A stretch of DNA of 64,000 nucleotides from Paramagnetospirillum magneticum AMB-1 (GTDB taxonomy: Bacteria > Pseudomonadota > Alphaproteobacteria > Rhodospirillales > Magnetospirillaceae), in NCBI RefSeq assembly GCF_000009985.1, contig NC_007626.1, forward strand, positions 4,209,943-4,273,942. Reading direction: 5' to 3'. Position numbers and translations under genes: made by a program. The notes below the pieces were generated by a model, which saw nothing but the letters and a program-made list of their open reading frames with translations, was not told the origin of the DNA and made no database searches. Below are positions 16,052-24,930 of the stretch, piece after piece (positions within the stretch are counted from its first letter, which is position 1; each line of letters opens with the position of its first letter).

Positions 16052-18628
16052 ATGTCCCTTACCCTCGGACTCAATTCGGCTCTCTCGGGACTTCTGACCA
16101 ATCAGAAGGGCCTGGACGTCATTTCCCAGAACGTGGTGAACGTCAACACCAAGGGATACGTCCGCAAGCAGATGACTCCGGAGTCCCGTGTGGTGGCCGG
16201 CGTGGGCGCCGGCGTGCAGCAGGGCGCGCTGACCCGCAACGTGGACGAAGGCCTGATGCGCGACATCCGCCGCCAGACCTCGACCCAGGGCGCCCTTGAC
16301 GTCACCCAGACCTATTACCCGCGCCTCGAGGACATGTTCGGCACGGTCGGCAGCTCCAACTCCATCTCGCACCAGATCGAAACCCTGCAGGCGTCGTTCG
16401 AGACCCTGGCCACCCAGGTCAACACTCCCGCCTTCCAGTCCTCCACGGTCCAGACCGCCAACGACATGACGGACCAGTTCAACGAGATGACCACCCATAT
16501 GCAGAACCTGCGGCTGGAGGCCGACCGGGCGCTGCACGACACCACCGGGCAGGTCAACAAGCAGTTGGAGGACATCTTCGACCTCAACCAGAAGATCGTC
16601 CGCAACAACGCCATCGGCGGGGATATCGGCGACCTTCAGGACAAGCGCGACAACGCGCTGACCACGCTGTCCAAGTACATGGACATCCAGTATTTCGAGC
16701 GCGGCGACGGCTCGGTGGGCGTCTTCACCAAGAGCGGCAAGACCCTGGTGGACAAAGGCCCCGCCGTGCTCAGCCACGTGGCCACCACCATCACCGATTC
16801 GTGGATGACCTCGGCCGGCGGCAATTTCAACAAGCTGACGCTGAGCACCACGGATTCCCCCGATGTCGGCGAGGACATCAACGATGGCGAGGTTCGCGCC
16901 CTGCTCGATCTGCGCGACACCATCGTTCCCAACCTTCAGGCCCAGATCGACGAGGTGGCCTCCAAGCTGAAGGACGCGGTCAACCAGGTCCACAACCGCG
17001 GCACCATCTTCCCGACCCAAAGCTCGAAGATGGTCGGCACCCGCCAGCTGGCGGACCCCAACAATCCGGCGCTCAACGGCTCGAACCCCCAGAACATCTG
17101 GTTCTCGGGCAACGACGACACCACCATCGCCCTGTTCGACACCAACGGCAACCAGCTGGCGGCCACCACGGTGCGCACCATCATGAGCAGCACCAGCTAC
17201 ACCGATGCCGCCGGCGCCGCCACCGCCCTCGACATCTCGGACGCGGCCACCACGCCCGGCGTCAAGATGACCGACGTGGCCGCCAAGATTCAAAGCTGGA
17301 TGCGCCAGCAGAGCTACCAGGGCAACATCATGTCCGCGGCCAGCGCCTCCGTCTCCACCGGCACCCTGGTCCTCGACACCGGCGTTCCGTCGGTGACCCT
17401 GGCCTTCCGCGACCAGAAGGCCACCGCCGCCGGCTCGGCCGCCGCCGATGCCCGCATCAATTTCGACGTGGACGGCGACAACAAGGCCGACAAGCAGGTG
17501 GCCGGCTTTTCCAACTTCTTCGGGCTCAACGATTTCTTCACGGCGTCGGTGCCCAATTCCATCGTCGATTCCGACGTGGTCTCCAAGGACTTCACCCTGG
17601 GAGCGGCCCGCAGCTTCACGCTGTCCGATCCCACGGGCAAGATCGGCAACACCATCAACATGTCGGCCGGGTCGTCGCTCTACGACATCGCCAAAAAGAT
17701 CAATGCCCAGACCCAGACCAATGAATCGGCCACCCTGTCCTCGTCGTCCCTGACCACCACCTCGACGACCAACATCACCATCAACGATGCCAACGGCCGG
17801 GTGACCCAGCTCAGCCTTGCCTCCGGCAACATGACGCTGAAGGACATCGCCGACGCCATCAACGCCCAGGGCAGCTCGGCCCAGGCGGCGGCGGTGCAGG
17901 AAGGCCCCAACGCCTATCGCCTGCGGGTCTGGGACAGCCGCGGCGTGCCGCTGGACGTCACCGTCAACGGCGGCACCATCGGCACCTCGGACATGAAGTC
18001 CTATCTGGGCCTGCAGCCGTCGCAGCTGGTCGAGGCCTCGGTCATTCCCGAAGGCGCCGGCTATCGCCTGCGCATCCGCCAGACCTCGGACCGGGAACTG
18101 TTCCTGGGCGCCACTCCCGACACCCTGACGCCGTCGGGCAGCTTCATCACCGAACTGAAGATGCACACCGCGTCGTCGCGCAAGGCCGGCACCATCGCGG
18201 TGCGCACCGACATCCAGGGCTCACCGGCCAAGGTCAGTCGCGGCTCCATGCAGTACAACACCGATCTCGGCAAGTACTTCCTGTCCGAAGGCGACAACAC
18301 CACCGCCCTGGCGCTGGGCGCCGCCATGTCGTCCAAGACCGACATGGCCACCGCGGGCAGCCTCTACGCCGGCAGCTATACCTTCGCCGAGCACGCCGCC
18401 GCCTCCATCGCCCAGGTCTCCACCGATGCCGCCCACGCCAAGGACCGTCAGGACTACCAGACCACCCTGGGCCAGGCGCTCAATTCCCAATTCGCATCGA
18501 CCAGCGGCGTCAATCTGGACGAAGAGGTCGCCAATATGATCAACTTCCAGCAAGCCTATTCCGCGTCGGCCAAGGTGATCTCGACGCTGCAGGAAATGCT
18601 GGATACCCTTGTCAATATCGTGAAGTAA
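16052..18628 (+). CDS. flgK: flagellar hook-associated protein 1 FlgK
   Basis: 858 residues against about 550 in enterobacteria. The N-terminal D0 motif is LGLNSALSGLLTNQKGLDVISQNVVNVNTKGYVRKQ, with no cleavable signal, as for type III export, and the C-terminal helix is VNLDEEVANMINFQQAYSASAKVI. The extra length is in the middle (about 330-720) and includes two tandem segments like the flagellin hook IN motif (LYDIAKKINAQ near 550 and LKDIADAINAQ near 605). FlgK is the first hook-filament junction protein. GGGGAAGAG precedes the ATG. flgL follows after 12 bases. Confidence 0.95.
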   Translation: MSLTLGLNSALSGLLTNQKGLDVISQNVVNVNTKGYVRKQMTPESRVVAGVGAGVQQGALTRNVDEGLMRDIRRQTSTQGALDVTQTYYPRLEDMFGTVGSSNSISHQIETLQASFETLATQVNTPAFQSSTVQTANDMTDQFNEMTTHMQNLRLEADRALHDTTGQVNKQLEDIFDLNQKIVRNNAIGGDIGDLQDKRDNALTTLSKYMDIQYFERGDGSVGVFTKSGKTLVDKGPAVLSHVATTITDSWMTSAGGNFNKLTLSTTDSPDVGEDINDGEVRALLDLRDTIVPNLQAQIDEVASKLKDAVNQVHNRGTIFPTQSSKMVGTRQLADPNNPALNGSNPQNIWFSGNDDTTIALFDTNGNQLAATTVRTIMSSTSYTDAAGAATALDISDAATTPGVKMTDVAAKIQSWMRQQSYQGNIMSAASASVSTGTLVLDTGVPSVTLAFRDQKATAAGSAAADARINFDVDGDNKADKQVAGFSNFFGLNDFFTASVPNSIVDSDVVSKDFTLGAARSFTLSDPTGKIGNTINMSAGSSLYDIAKKINAQTQTNESATLSSSSLTTTSTTNITINDANGRVTQLSLASGNMTLKDIADAINAQGSSAQAAAVQEGPNAYRLRVWDSRGVPLDVTVNGGTIGTSDMKSYLGLQPSQLVEASVIPEGAGYRLRIRQTSDRELFLGATPDTLTPSGSFITELKMHTASSRKAGTIAVRTDIQGSPAKVSRGSMQYNTDLGKYFLSEGDNTTALALGAAMSSKTDMATAGSLYAGSYTFAEHAAASIAQVSTDAAHAKDRQDYQTTLGQALNSQFASTSGVNLDEEVANMINFQQAYSASAKVISTLQEMLDTLVNIVK

Positions 18629-18640
18629 GGGAGGCCGATC

Positions 18641-20779
18641 ATGACCCGCATCGGCACGCTCGGCGCCAACAACGCCTTCGTCAACCGGATCTTGGATATC
18701 CAGACCCGGATTCAGACCGAACAGATTCAGGTGACCTCCGGCCTGAAGGCCCAGTCCTACGACGGGATCGCCGCCGGCACCAACACGGTGATCAATTTCC
18801 AGAACGAACAGGCCATCGCCCAACGCTTCATCGACAACAACGATGTCTGGAACACCAAGCTGGAGGCGGCGACCACCGCCATCGCCAGCGTCAAGAAGAC
18901 GCTGACCATCTTCCGCGATTCGCTGGAGTCGTTTCGGCAGAACAATCCCAAGAACGAACAGAACATCAAGGGCATCCAGAACACCGCCTTCCAGGCGCTG
19001 CAGAGCATTCAGGCCGACCTGGGCACCAACGTCAACGGCCAGTATCTCTTCTCGGGCGGCCGGGTGTCCGACGTGCCCATCCAGTTGCCCGCCGGCAGCC
19101 TGTCCGAATTCCAGTCCATGTATGACGGCTCCATCAACACCTTCTCGACCACCCGCAACGCCGACACCCAGGCCGTGTCGCTGACCAATGTCGAGACCTC
19201 GGCCATGAGCTTCAACGGCGCCAACGGGGTGATCACTCCGGCCCGGGCCGACGCCTTCAAGACCATCTATCCCGGATCGCGCATCACCGTCTCGGACAGC
19301 AACGTGTCGCCCCCCAACAACGGCGACTTCACTATCCGGTCAAAGGCCATCTGCGACCTGACCGGCACTCCGCTGGCCGAGGGCAGCACCACCACCAATG
19401 TCATCAGCTATGGCAGCGGCCCTGGCACCATCCTGGACACCGCCACCAACCAGCTGAACTTCGCCTTCGCCCCCGACGGCACCATGAACATGACCGCCGC
19501 CACGGCGGGCTCCCTGGCCAACCTGACGGTGGGAACCAAGTTCACCATCGGCCCGCAACTGAACAACGGCGCCTCGACCACCGGCTACGAGGGCTCGTTC
19601 GAGGTGGTCAGCAACAAGAACGGCGTGGTCAATTTCCGCACCAATTACGACACGGCCAAGGACGAAGCCGTGGCCTCCACCGACCTGACCTTCGGCATCA
19701 ACGGCGGCGCCATGGCCAATCCGGCCACGGCGGGCACCTTGAACTTCACCACCACCAGTTCGGCCGTCACCGGCAAGACCACGGTGACCCTGACCGCCGC
19801 TACCGGCGCGACCATCGATTTCAGCACGGTCAGCGTCGGCGACCAGCTTTCCCTGGGTGGCACCGCCGGCCACAACGGTACCTTCACGGTGACCAACGCC
19901 ACCGCCACGTCCGTCTCCTTTGAGATCAATCCCGAAGGGGCGCGCATCGCCCAGTTCCTGCCGCAGACCGGGCGCTCGGACGTCTCCATGTCGTTCAAGG
20001 ACACCAATGCGGGGGCGACGGTGACCCGCAACAACACCAATTTCGGCTCGCTGACCTTCGCCTCGACGGGCACCCTGGGCGAGCGCATCACCTCGTCCAA
20101 TGCCAACGGCTTCCTGGACGACGGCGGCAACCCCTACCCGGCCAATGGCACCATCATCACCATGAAGAGCACGTCGGGGGTCAACGACGGCGTCTACAAG
20201 GTGGTGGCCAACAACGGCAATTACATCGAGATCGCCAGCGCCAGCCTGACCACGGAAACCCTGTCGACCAAGACCAAGATCGATTCAAGCTCGTGGTACA
20301 AGGGCGACACCCTGCAGCTGCAGCACCGCGTCGACATCGACCGCACGGTGGATGTGGGCATCTACGCCTCGGACCCGGCCTTCGAGAAGGGCATCCGCGC
20401 CCTGGCCCTGATCGCCCAGGGGCAGTTCGGCACCGCCGGCGGCCTGGACTCCCACCAGGAGCGCATCGGCCAGGCCCTGTATCTGGTCAACGACTCGCTG
20501 GAATCGCCCGCGGCCGGCACGCCACCCTTCGGCACGGAAAAGGCCGGCGACGTCAAGTCGGTGGCCAGCCTGCTCGACGGCACCCGCAAGACCATCTCGC
20601 TGAAGAACGAGAAGCACAACCAGTTCATCGGCTTCCTCAGCAAGCGGGTGGCCGACATCGCCCAGGTGGACAAGACCGAGATCGCCACCAAGATGCTGTC
20701 CGACCAGACGGCGCTGGAGGGCAGCTACCAGGTGCTGGCCCAGGTCAAGAACCTGTCGCTGCTGAATTATCTGAAGTAG
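18641..20779 (+). CDS. flgL: flagellar hook-associated protein 3 FlgL, enlarged
   Basis: 712 residues, over twice the usual length of about 300. The N-terminal helical core (about 1-150: VNRILDIQTRIQTEQIQVTSGLKAQSYDGI, then GQYLFSGGRVSDVP) and the C-terminal core (about 580-712: LDGTRKTISLKNEK, ending VLAQVKNLSLLNYLK) are FlgL/flagellin-like. Between them four degenerate beta modules of about 90-100 residues repeat. Each has a hydrophobic xITV/FTIG/LSLG/ITMK strand, then N-G-x-F-x-V (NNGDFTIR, YEGSFEVV, HNGTFTVT, NDGVYKVV). They would form a surface-exposed outer domain. A strong hairpin follows the stop. Confidence 0.92.
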   Translation: MTRIGTLGANNAFVNRILDIQTRIQTEQIQVTSGLKAQSYDGIAAGTNTVINFQNEQAIAQRFIDNNDVWNTKLEAATTAIASVKKTLTIFRDSLESFRQNNPKNEQNIKGIQNTAFQALQSIQADLGTNVNGQYLFSGGRVSDVPIQLPAGSLSEFQSMYDGSINTFSTTRNADTQAVSLTNVETSAMSFNGANGVITPARADAFKTIYPGSRITVSDSNVSPPNNGDFTIRSKAICDLTGTPLAEGSTTTNVISYGSGPGTILDTATNQLNFAFAPDGTMNMTAATAGSLANLTVGTKFTIGPQLNNGASTTGYEGSFEVVSNKNGVVNFRTNYDTAKDEAVASTDLTFGINGGAMANPATAGTLNFTTTSSAVTGKTTVTLTAATGATIDFSTVSVGDQLSLGGTAGHNGTFTVTNATATSVSFEINPEGARIAQFLPQTGRSDVSMSFKDTNAGATVTRNNTNFGSLTFASTGTLGERITSSNANGFLDDGGNPYPANGTIITMKSTSGVNDGVYKVVANNGNYIEIASASLTTETLSTKTKIDSSSWYKGDTLQLQHRVDIDRTVDVGIYASDPAFEKGIRALALIAQGQFGTAGGLDSHQERIGQALYLVNDSLESPAAGTPPFGTEKAGDVKSVASLLDGTRKTISLKNEKHNQFIGFLSKRVADIAQVDKTEIATKMLSDQTALEGSYQVLAQVKNLSLLNYLK

Positions 20780-20785
20780 TCCCGA

Positions 20786-20820
20786 CGCCCCAATGACCGC
20801 GACCTGCGGTGATTGGGGCG
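20786..20820. terminator. strong hairpin between convergent flgL and flbT
   Basis: Outer arms CGCCCCAAT and ATTGGGGCG enclose a second stem ACCGC/GCGGT. It lies directly behind the flgL stop and 11 bases from the flbT stop, so it can act for both strands. There is no long T run. Confidence 0.65.
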
Positions 20821-20830
20821 CGCGCGGACA

Positions 20831-21253
20831 TCAATCCTGGACGACGGCATCCGCGGCGGCGACGCTCTGCAGCGAACCCAGGACCTTGGTCTCGTGATCG
20901 AGCAGGTGGCGGGTAGCCTTCAGCGCCTTGTAGTAATGGCCCTCGGCCACCGCCTCGTTGATCTCGTCCTTGATGGCGGAGGCGCTGGGGCAGGCCTCCA
21001 CATAGCTGTCGAGATAGTGGTTGAACATGCGCAGATATTCACCGCGCTTGGTCGGGAAGATATAGGCGCATTGCAGGGCGAAGTAGACCCGCGACGCCGG
21101 GGTCACGCTGTCGGAATCAGAGAGGATCTCCTTCTGACGCAGGATCGAGCAGTCATTCAGCACCCGCACCTTGGTGTTGGAACTGGCGTTCTCCAGCACC
21201 GCGCCGTTGATGATGAGCTTCTCGCCCGGCTTCAGATCGATAATAAGCGGCAA
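20831..21253 (-). CDS. flbT: flagellin translation repressor FlbT
   Basis: 140 residues if TTG at 21253 is the start. The protein then begins (M)PLIIDLKPGEKLIINGAV, exactly where FlbT homologues begin (MPL-IDLKP-E-LIINGA). No ATG or GTG lies nearby in frame, and GGAG is 9 bases upstream of the TTG. FlbT binds flagellin mRNA and lowers its translation; FlaF is its partner and antagonist. Later conserved parts are ILRQKEILSDSDSVTPASRVYFALQ and FPTKRGEY. Confidence 0.88.
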   Translation of the reverse strand: MPLIIDLKPGEKLIINGAVLENASSNTKVRVLNDCSILRQKEILSDSDSVTPASRVYFALQCAYIFPTKRGEYLRMFNHYLDSYVEACPSASAIKDEINEAVAEGHYYKALKATRHLLDHETKVLGSLQSVAAADAVVQD

Positions 21254-21365
21254 CGCAACGCACTCCGTTCTTTGGTGGCGGCGACAATGGCACCAAGCGC
21301 CATGTCCGGCAACCACCGGCAAGTATGGCTCGACCTCCGGCCCAAGCCCTACAGCTAAATTTAGG

Positions 21366-21968
21366 TCACCAGCCGCCTTTTTCCAGCCAGGCTCCCACCA
21401 TCCATAAACGGTCGGCGCCCCAAAAGCCTTCGCCGTCCACCAGAAAAAACGGCGAGCCGAAGACGCCCTTGGCGATGGCGGCCTCGGTTTCCTCCTTGAG
21501 ACGGCCCTTCCACTGGGGGGATTGGATGGCCGCGGCCATCTCGTCCGGGTCGATGCCCAGGGGCACGCCCAGGGCACAGGCCACCTCCGGGCTGGAGATA
21601 TCCATGTTCTCGGCGAAATAGGCGAGGTAGACCGCCCGGGCATAGCTCCTGGCCAGGTCCTTGTCCCGGCCCTCCAGCCACCAATAGGCCCGCGAGGGGG
21701 GCAGCGCCGGAACCGGGAAGGGGTCGGGCAGGCGATAGGGCGCCCCCATCAGCCGCGCCACGCGTTCCCAGTCGTGGCGGGAATACTCGCCCTTCATGGG
21801 CTGGCTGACCAGCGGCAGGTTGCCCGAGGCCTTGAAGGCCGAGCCGATCATGATCGGCTTCCACGCCACCTCGCGGCCGAAGGCGGCCACCAGCTCGTCC
21901 ACCTCCAGGGAGGCGAAGTAGCCGTAAGGCGAGGCAAAATCGAAATAGAACTCCACCGGCTGGGTCAT
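21366..21968 (-). CDS. 2-hydroxychromene-2-carboxylate isomerase-like (DsbA fold, kappa GST)
   Basis: 200 residues. The N-terminal YFDFASPYGYFA has the conserved Ser of the kappa-GST/HCCA isomerase group in place of a CxxC, so it is a glutathione-dependent isomerase or transferase rather than a thiol oxidase. The C-terminal GVFGSPFFLVDGEGFWGADRL is also typical. The natural substrate is unknown. The ATG at 21968 follows GGGAG. It starts 10 bases after the SDR gene on the same strand, so the two are probably co-transcribed. Confidence 0.85.
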   Translation of the reverse strand: MTQPVEFYFDFASPYGYFASLEVDELVAAFGREVAWKPIMIGSAFKASGNLPLVSQPMKGEYSRHDWERVARLMGAPYRLPDPFPVPALPPSRAYWWLEGRDKDLARSYARAVYLAYFAENMDISSPEVACALGVPLGIDPDEMAAAIQSPQWKGRLKEETEAAIAKGVFGSPFFLVDGEGFWGADRLWMVGAWLEKGGW

Positions 21969-21978
21969 GCTTTGCTCC

Positions 21979-22647
21979 CTACCAGGACAGGCGAGACCCA
22001 TCGTAATGGATGAAGGCGCCGCTGTCCCCGGCCGTCAGCCCGGCCATGACCTTTCGCATGCCGGCCACGGCGGTCTCGGCATCCAGGGGAGCGTTGGCCC
22101 CGCCCATGTCGGTGCGCACCCAGCCGGGCGACAGCGCCACGGTGAGAATGCCGCGCGGCGCCAGATCCACCGCCAGCCCCTTGATCACCATGTTGAGGGC
22201 CGCCTTGGCGGCGCGGTAGGCGTAGGACCCACCCGAGGTGTTGTCGGACATGGCGCCCATCTTGGACGACACCGCCGCGATGATCCTGGCCCCGGTCATC
22301 TGGTCGGCGAAGGCTTCGGCCAGCTTCAGCGGCGCCAGGGTGTCGACGGCGACCACCTTCATGAAGGCGGCGGGGTCGACGGCGCCGAACTCCTGCTTCT
22401 CGCCGTAGATGCCGGCATTGTTCAGCAAGATGTCCAGCCCCACCCCGGCCAGCGAGGCTTTCAGCCGCGCCACCTGGGCCGGGTCGGCCACGTCGCAGAC
22501 ATAGACCTCGCCGCCCGCCTCGGACAAGGCGCGGCCCGCCATGGGATCGCGCACCGTGCCCAGCACCCGCCAGCCCTCGGCGGCATATTGCCGGGCGAAC
22601 TCAAGCCCCATGCCGCGATTGGCGCCGGTGATCAGGATGGTGGGCAT
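21979..22647 (-). CDS. short-chain dehydrogenase/reductase
   Basis: 222 residues of the classical SDR fold: cofactor motif TGANRGMG (7-14), NNAG, a catalytic Ser in AAVSSKMGAMS, YAYRAAK (Tyr-x3-Lys) and PGWVRTDMGG. It resembles the CsgA/YciK-like carbonyl reductase group. It precedes the isomerase gene and follows ridA on the same strand; a shared detoxification role is possible but not shown. Confidence 0.88.
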   Translation of the reverse strand: MPTILITGANRGMGLEFARQYAAEGWRVLGTVRDPMAGRALSEAGGEVYVCDVADPAQVARLKASLAGVGLDILLNNAGIYGEKQEFGAVDPAAFMKVVAVDTLAPLKLAEAFADQMTGARIIAAVSSKMGAMSDNTSGGSYAYRAAKAALNMVIKGLAVDLAPRGILTVALSPGWVRTDMGGANAPLDAETAVAGMRKVMAGLTAGDSGAFIHYDGSRLSW

Positions 22648-22720
22648 GATGCGTCCTCCGTTGGTTGGCGGGCAGGATGCCCGCGCTCCATGCCCGGAGC
22701 GCGGCCGTCCCCGCCGCTCT

Positions 22721-23095
22721 TTACGCCTTGAGAGCGGTGACCTCGATCTCCACCTTCATGCGCGGATCGACCAGGCCGCAGACGATGGTGGTGTTGGCCG
22801 GGCGGATGCCCTTGAAGGCCTTGCCCAGCACCGGGGCGATCTGCTCGAAGAAGGCGGCTTCGGTGATGTAGGCCTTGACGCGGACCACGTCCTTCAGCGA
22901 CGCGCCGCCCTGCTCCAGCGCGGCGGCGATGGTGGCGATGCACTGCTCGGCCTGGGCGACCACGTCGTCGGCGATCTGCCCATCCTTGAAGCCCGAGGTG
23001 CCGGAGACGAACACCCAGGGGTCCTGGCGCACGGCACGGGAATAGCCGGCCACTTCCTCGAACGAGGAACCGGAAGAGATCAGCTGACGGGTCAT
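22721..23095 (-). CDS. RidA/YjgF-family protein
   Basis: 124 residues with the RidA trimer fold. The conserved C-terminal IRPANTTIVCGLVDPRMKVEIEVTAL contains the Arg that in true RidA binds the substrate carboxylate (RMKVEIE). RidA enzymes hydrolyse reactive enamines and imines released by PLP enzymes; other subgroups differ. The subgroup here is not certain. Confidence 0.85.
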   Translation of the reverse strand: MTRQLISSGSSFEEVAGYSRAVRQDPWVFVSGTSGFKDGQIADDVVAQAEQCIATIAAALEQGGASLKDVVRVKAYITEAAFFEQIAPVLGKAFKGIRPANTTIVCGLVDPRMKVEIEVTALKA

Positions 23096-23149
23096 GGAAC
23101 GGTCCTTAAGACAGAAATGATGGAAGACAGCTTCATAGCGTATTTCGGG

Positions 23150-23494
23150 TCAGCCCGCCAAGATGCGCTCGAGGAACGGCACGCGGCCCTCGCGGTCCTC
23201 CACCTCCAGCACCCAGAGGTCGGAATCCACGTCGCGGCTGCGGCGGATATAGGCGTCGGCCTTGTCCTCGGGCACCGGATCGGGGCCGGTGGCGCGCAGC
23301 CACGCCGCCTCGCCCGCCCCGTCACGCACCTGGGTGAAGACCTCGCAGCCGGCGGCGCCGCGGTTGAGCTTGACCAGCACCGCCCCGGCATCCTCGTCGC
23401 CCTTGGCCACCACGAAAGCCGGAATGGCCAGCACGGAACAGCGGCGGATGGTGGCATGGACCCACAGCTTGGCCTTGAGCCGGGGCTGGGTCAT
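23150..23494 (-). CDS. DUF1491-family protein
   Basis: 114 residues. The opening RLKAKLWVHATIRRCSV and the later LVKLNRGAAGCEVFTQVRDG and YIRRSRDVDSDLWVLEVEDREGR match the alphaproteobacterial DUF1491 family, which has no known function. It is cytoplasmic with no signal. It lies upstream of ridA on the same strand with a 54-base gap. Confidence 0.8.
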   Translation of the reverse strand: MTQPRLKAKLWVHATIRRCSVLAIPAFVVAKGDEDAGAVLVKLNRGAAGCEVFTQVRDGAGEAAWLRATGPDPVPEDKADAYIRRSRDVDSDLWVLEVEDREGRVPFLERILAG

Positions 23495-23532
23495 TGTTTG
23501 AGAAGGAACACGGTTGTTCCGCTCCCAGTGCC

Positions 23533-23638
23533 TGTCATCCCGAGCGAAGCCGAGGGATCTCCGCCTGATGCGCTGTCGCCGAACCTGTCAAGGTTGAGCA
23601 GGATGAGATCCCTCCTCCCGATGGTCGTCGGGATGACA
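23533..23638 (+). repeat. 106-bp palindromic intergenic element, copy C
   Basis: The cleanest copy. Terminal 11-bp inverted repeat TGTCATCCCGA/TCGGGATGACA, subterminal GAGGGATCTC/GAGATCCCTC and a variable centre of about 40 bases. It lies between the channel gene and DUF1491 and interrupts nothing. Confidence 0.9.
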
Positions 23639-23663
23639 TTCCGAACTTTCAGTCTCGGCTCGC

Positions 23664-24848
23664 TCACACCGGTTCCTTTTCCTTGGGCGGGGCGGCGTTC
23701 TTGTCGCCGGCGTGGTCGGCCTGGGCCATACGGGCCCGGGCGGTTTCCCAGATGACTTCCAGCAGGGCATGGTCGTGGGCGACGAATTTATGGAAGTCGC
23801 GCGCATCGAGGATCAGCAACTGGCAGCGGCTGACCGCCTTGACCGTGGCCGTGCGGGGACAGCGTTCGATCAGGGCGATCTCGCCGAAGAAATCGCCGTT
23901 CTTCAAGATGAAGGTTCCGGCCCGCCCCTTGACCTCCACCTGTCCGCTGACGATGAAATACATGCACTCGCCGGTGTCGCCCTCGCGCATCAGCACCTCG
24001 CCCTTGATGGCGCGGGCCAGCTTCAGCAGCCCGGCGATCTCGGCGATCTGGCTGGCCTGCAGGCGCTGGAAGAACGGTACCTTGGCCACCAGATGCCAGG
24101 TGGAGACGAAATTCTGGCGCTTCATCTCCTCGGCGAAGCCCGACGCCAGGATCGAGGCGGGCAGCGCGAACATGCACAGACCCAACACCGCCACCACGCT
24201 GCCGAACAGCTTGCCAAGGGGCGTGATGGGCACCACGTCGCCGAAGCCCACCGTCGACAAAGTGACGATGGCCCACCACATGGCGGCCGGCACGCTGGCC
24301 AGGGCCGGATTGGCCCCACGCTCGGTGAAATAGATCAGCGTCGAAGCCGAGATGGCCAGGATCAACATGATGAACAGCGAGGCCAGCAGCGGCCGCAATT
24401 CATGCAGCACCACCACGCCCAGGGTTTCCAGGGCGGGGGAATAGCGGGCCAGCTTGAGGAAGCGCAGGATGCCGAACACGGTCTCGCCGTCATGGGGCAT
24501 CAAGGCGGTGGCTTCGCCCACCAGGAAGGGCACCACCGCCAGGAAGTCGAAGATGCCGTAGGGCGAAAGGGCATAGCGGGCCATGGCGGCCAGGCCCGAC
24601 TCCCCGTCCCCCCGCTGAGCCCGGGCGACCACCAGCCGCAGGATGTAATCGAGGGACAGGATCACCAGGAACAGCCCGCCCGTCGCCGAGACGGCGCCTT
24701 CGAACCCGATCCAGGCGTCCGGCACCGTGTCGACGATGGCGATGGTGGTGGACAGCACGATGCAGACCACCAGCAATCCCCGGTAGACCATGGCACGCAT
24801 GGAGGGAAACGGCCCCTCTCCCACCAATCCGTAAAGCCAGTCGATCAT
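23664..24848 (-). CDS. cyclic-nucleotide-gated potassium channel (MlotiK1/MmaK type)
   Basis: 394 residues. Six hydrophobic segments (about 22-225) form a voltage-sensor-like domain (LDYILRLVVARAQRGD) and pore. The selectivity filter is TLSTVGFGDVVP (about 195-206), with GFG in place of GYG. A C-linker leads to a cyclic-nucleotide-binding domain (about 255-375) with the phosphate cassette FGEIALIERCPRTATV, whose Glu and Arg contact cAMP. Channels of this type are known from Mesorhizobium (MlotiK1) and Magnetospirillum (MmaK). The Lys/Pro-rich tail is probably disordered. The ATG is at 24848. Confidence 0.92.
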   Translation of the reverse strand: MIDWLYGLVGEGPFPSMRAMVYRGLLVVCIVLSTTIAIVDTVPDAWIGFEGAVSATGGLFLVILSLDYILRLVVARAQRGDGESGLAAMARYALSPYGIFDFLAVVPFLVGEATALMPHDGETVFGILRFLKLARYSPALETLGVVVLHELRPLLASLFIMLILAISASTLIYFTERGANPALASVPAAMWWAIVTLSTVGFGDVVPITPLGKLFGSVVAVLGLCMFALPASILASGFAEEMKRQNFVSTWHLVAKVPFFQRLQASQIAEIAGLLKLARAIKGEVLMREGDTGECMYFIVSGQVEVKGRAGTFILKNGDFFGEIALIERCPRTATVKAVSRCQLLILDARDFHKFVAHDHALLEVIWETARARMAQADHAGDKNAAPPKEKEPV

Positions 24849-24930
24849 GGCTCCCCCTTCGATCCGGCAATACTATAGCGATGCCACGCCGAGGGTGCAT
24901 CGTCGGATTTACGATGAAAGCCGAGGCCCC

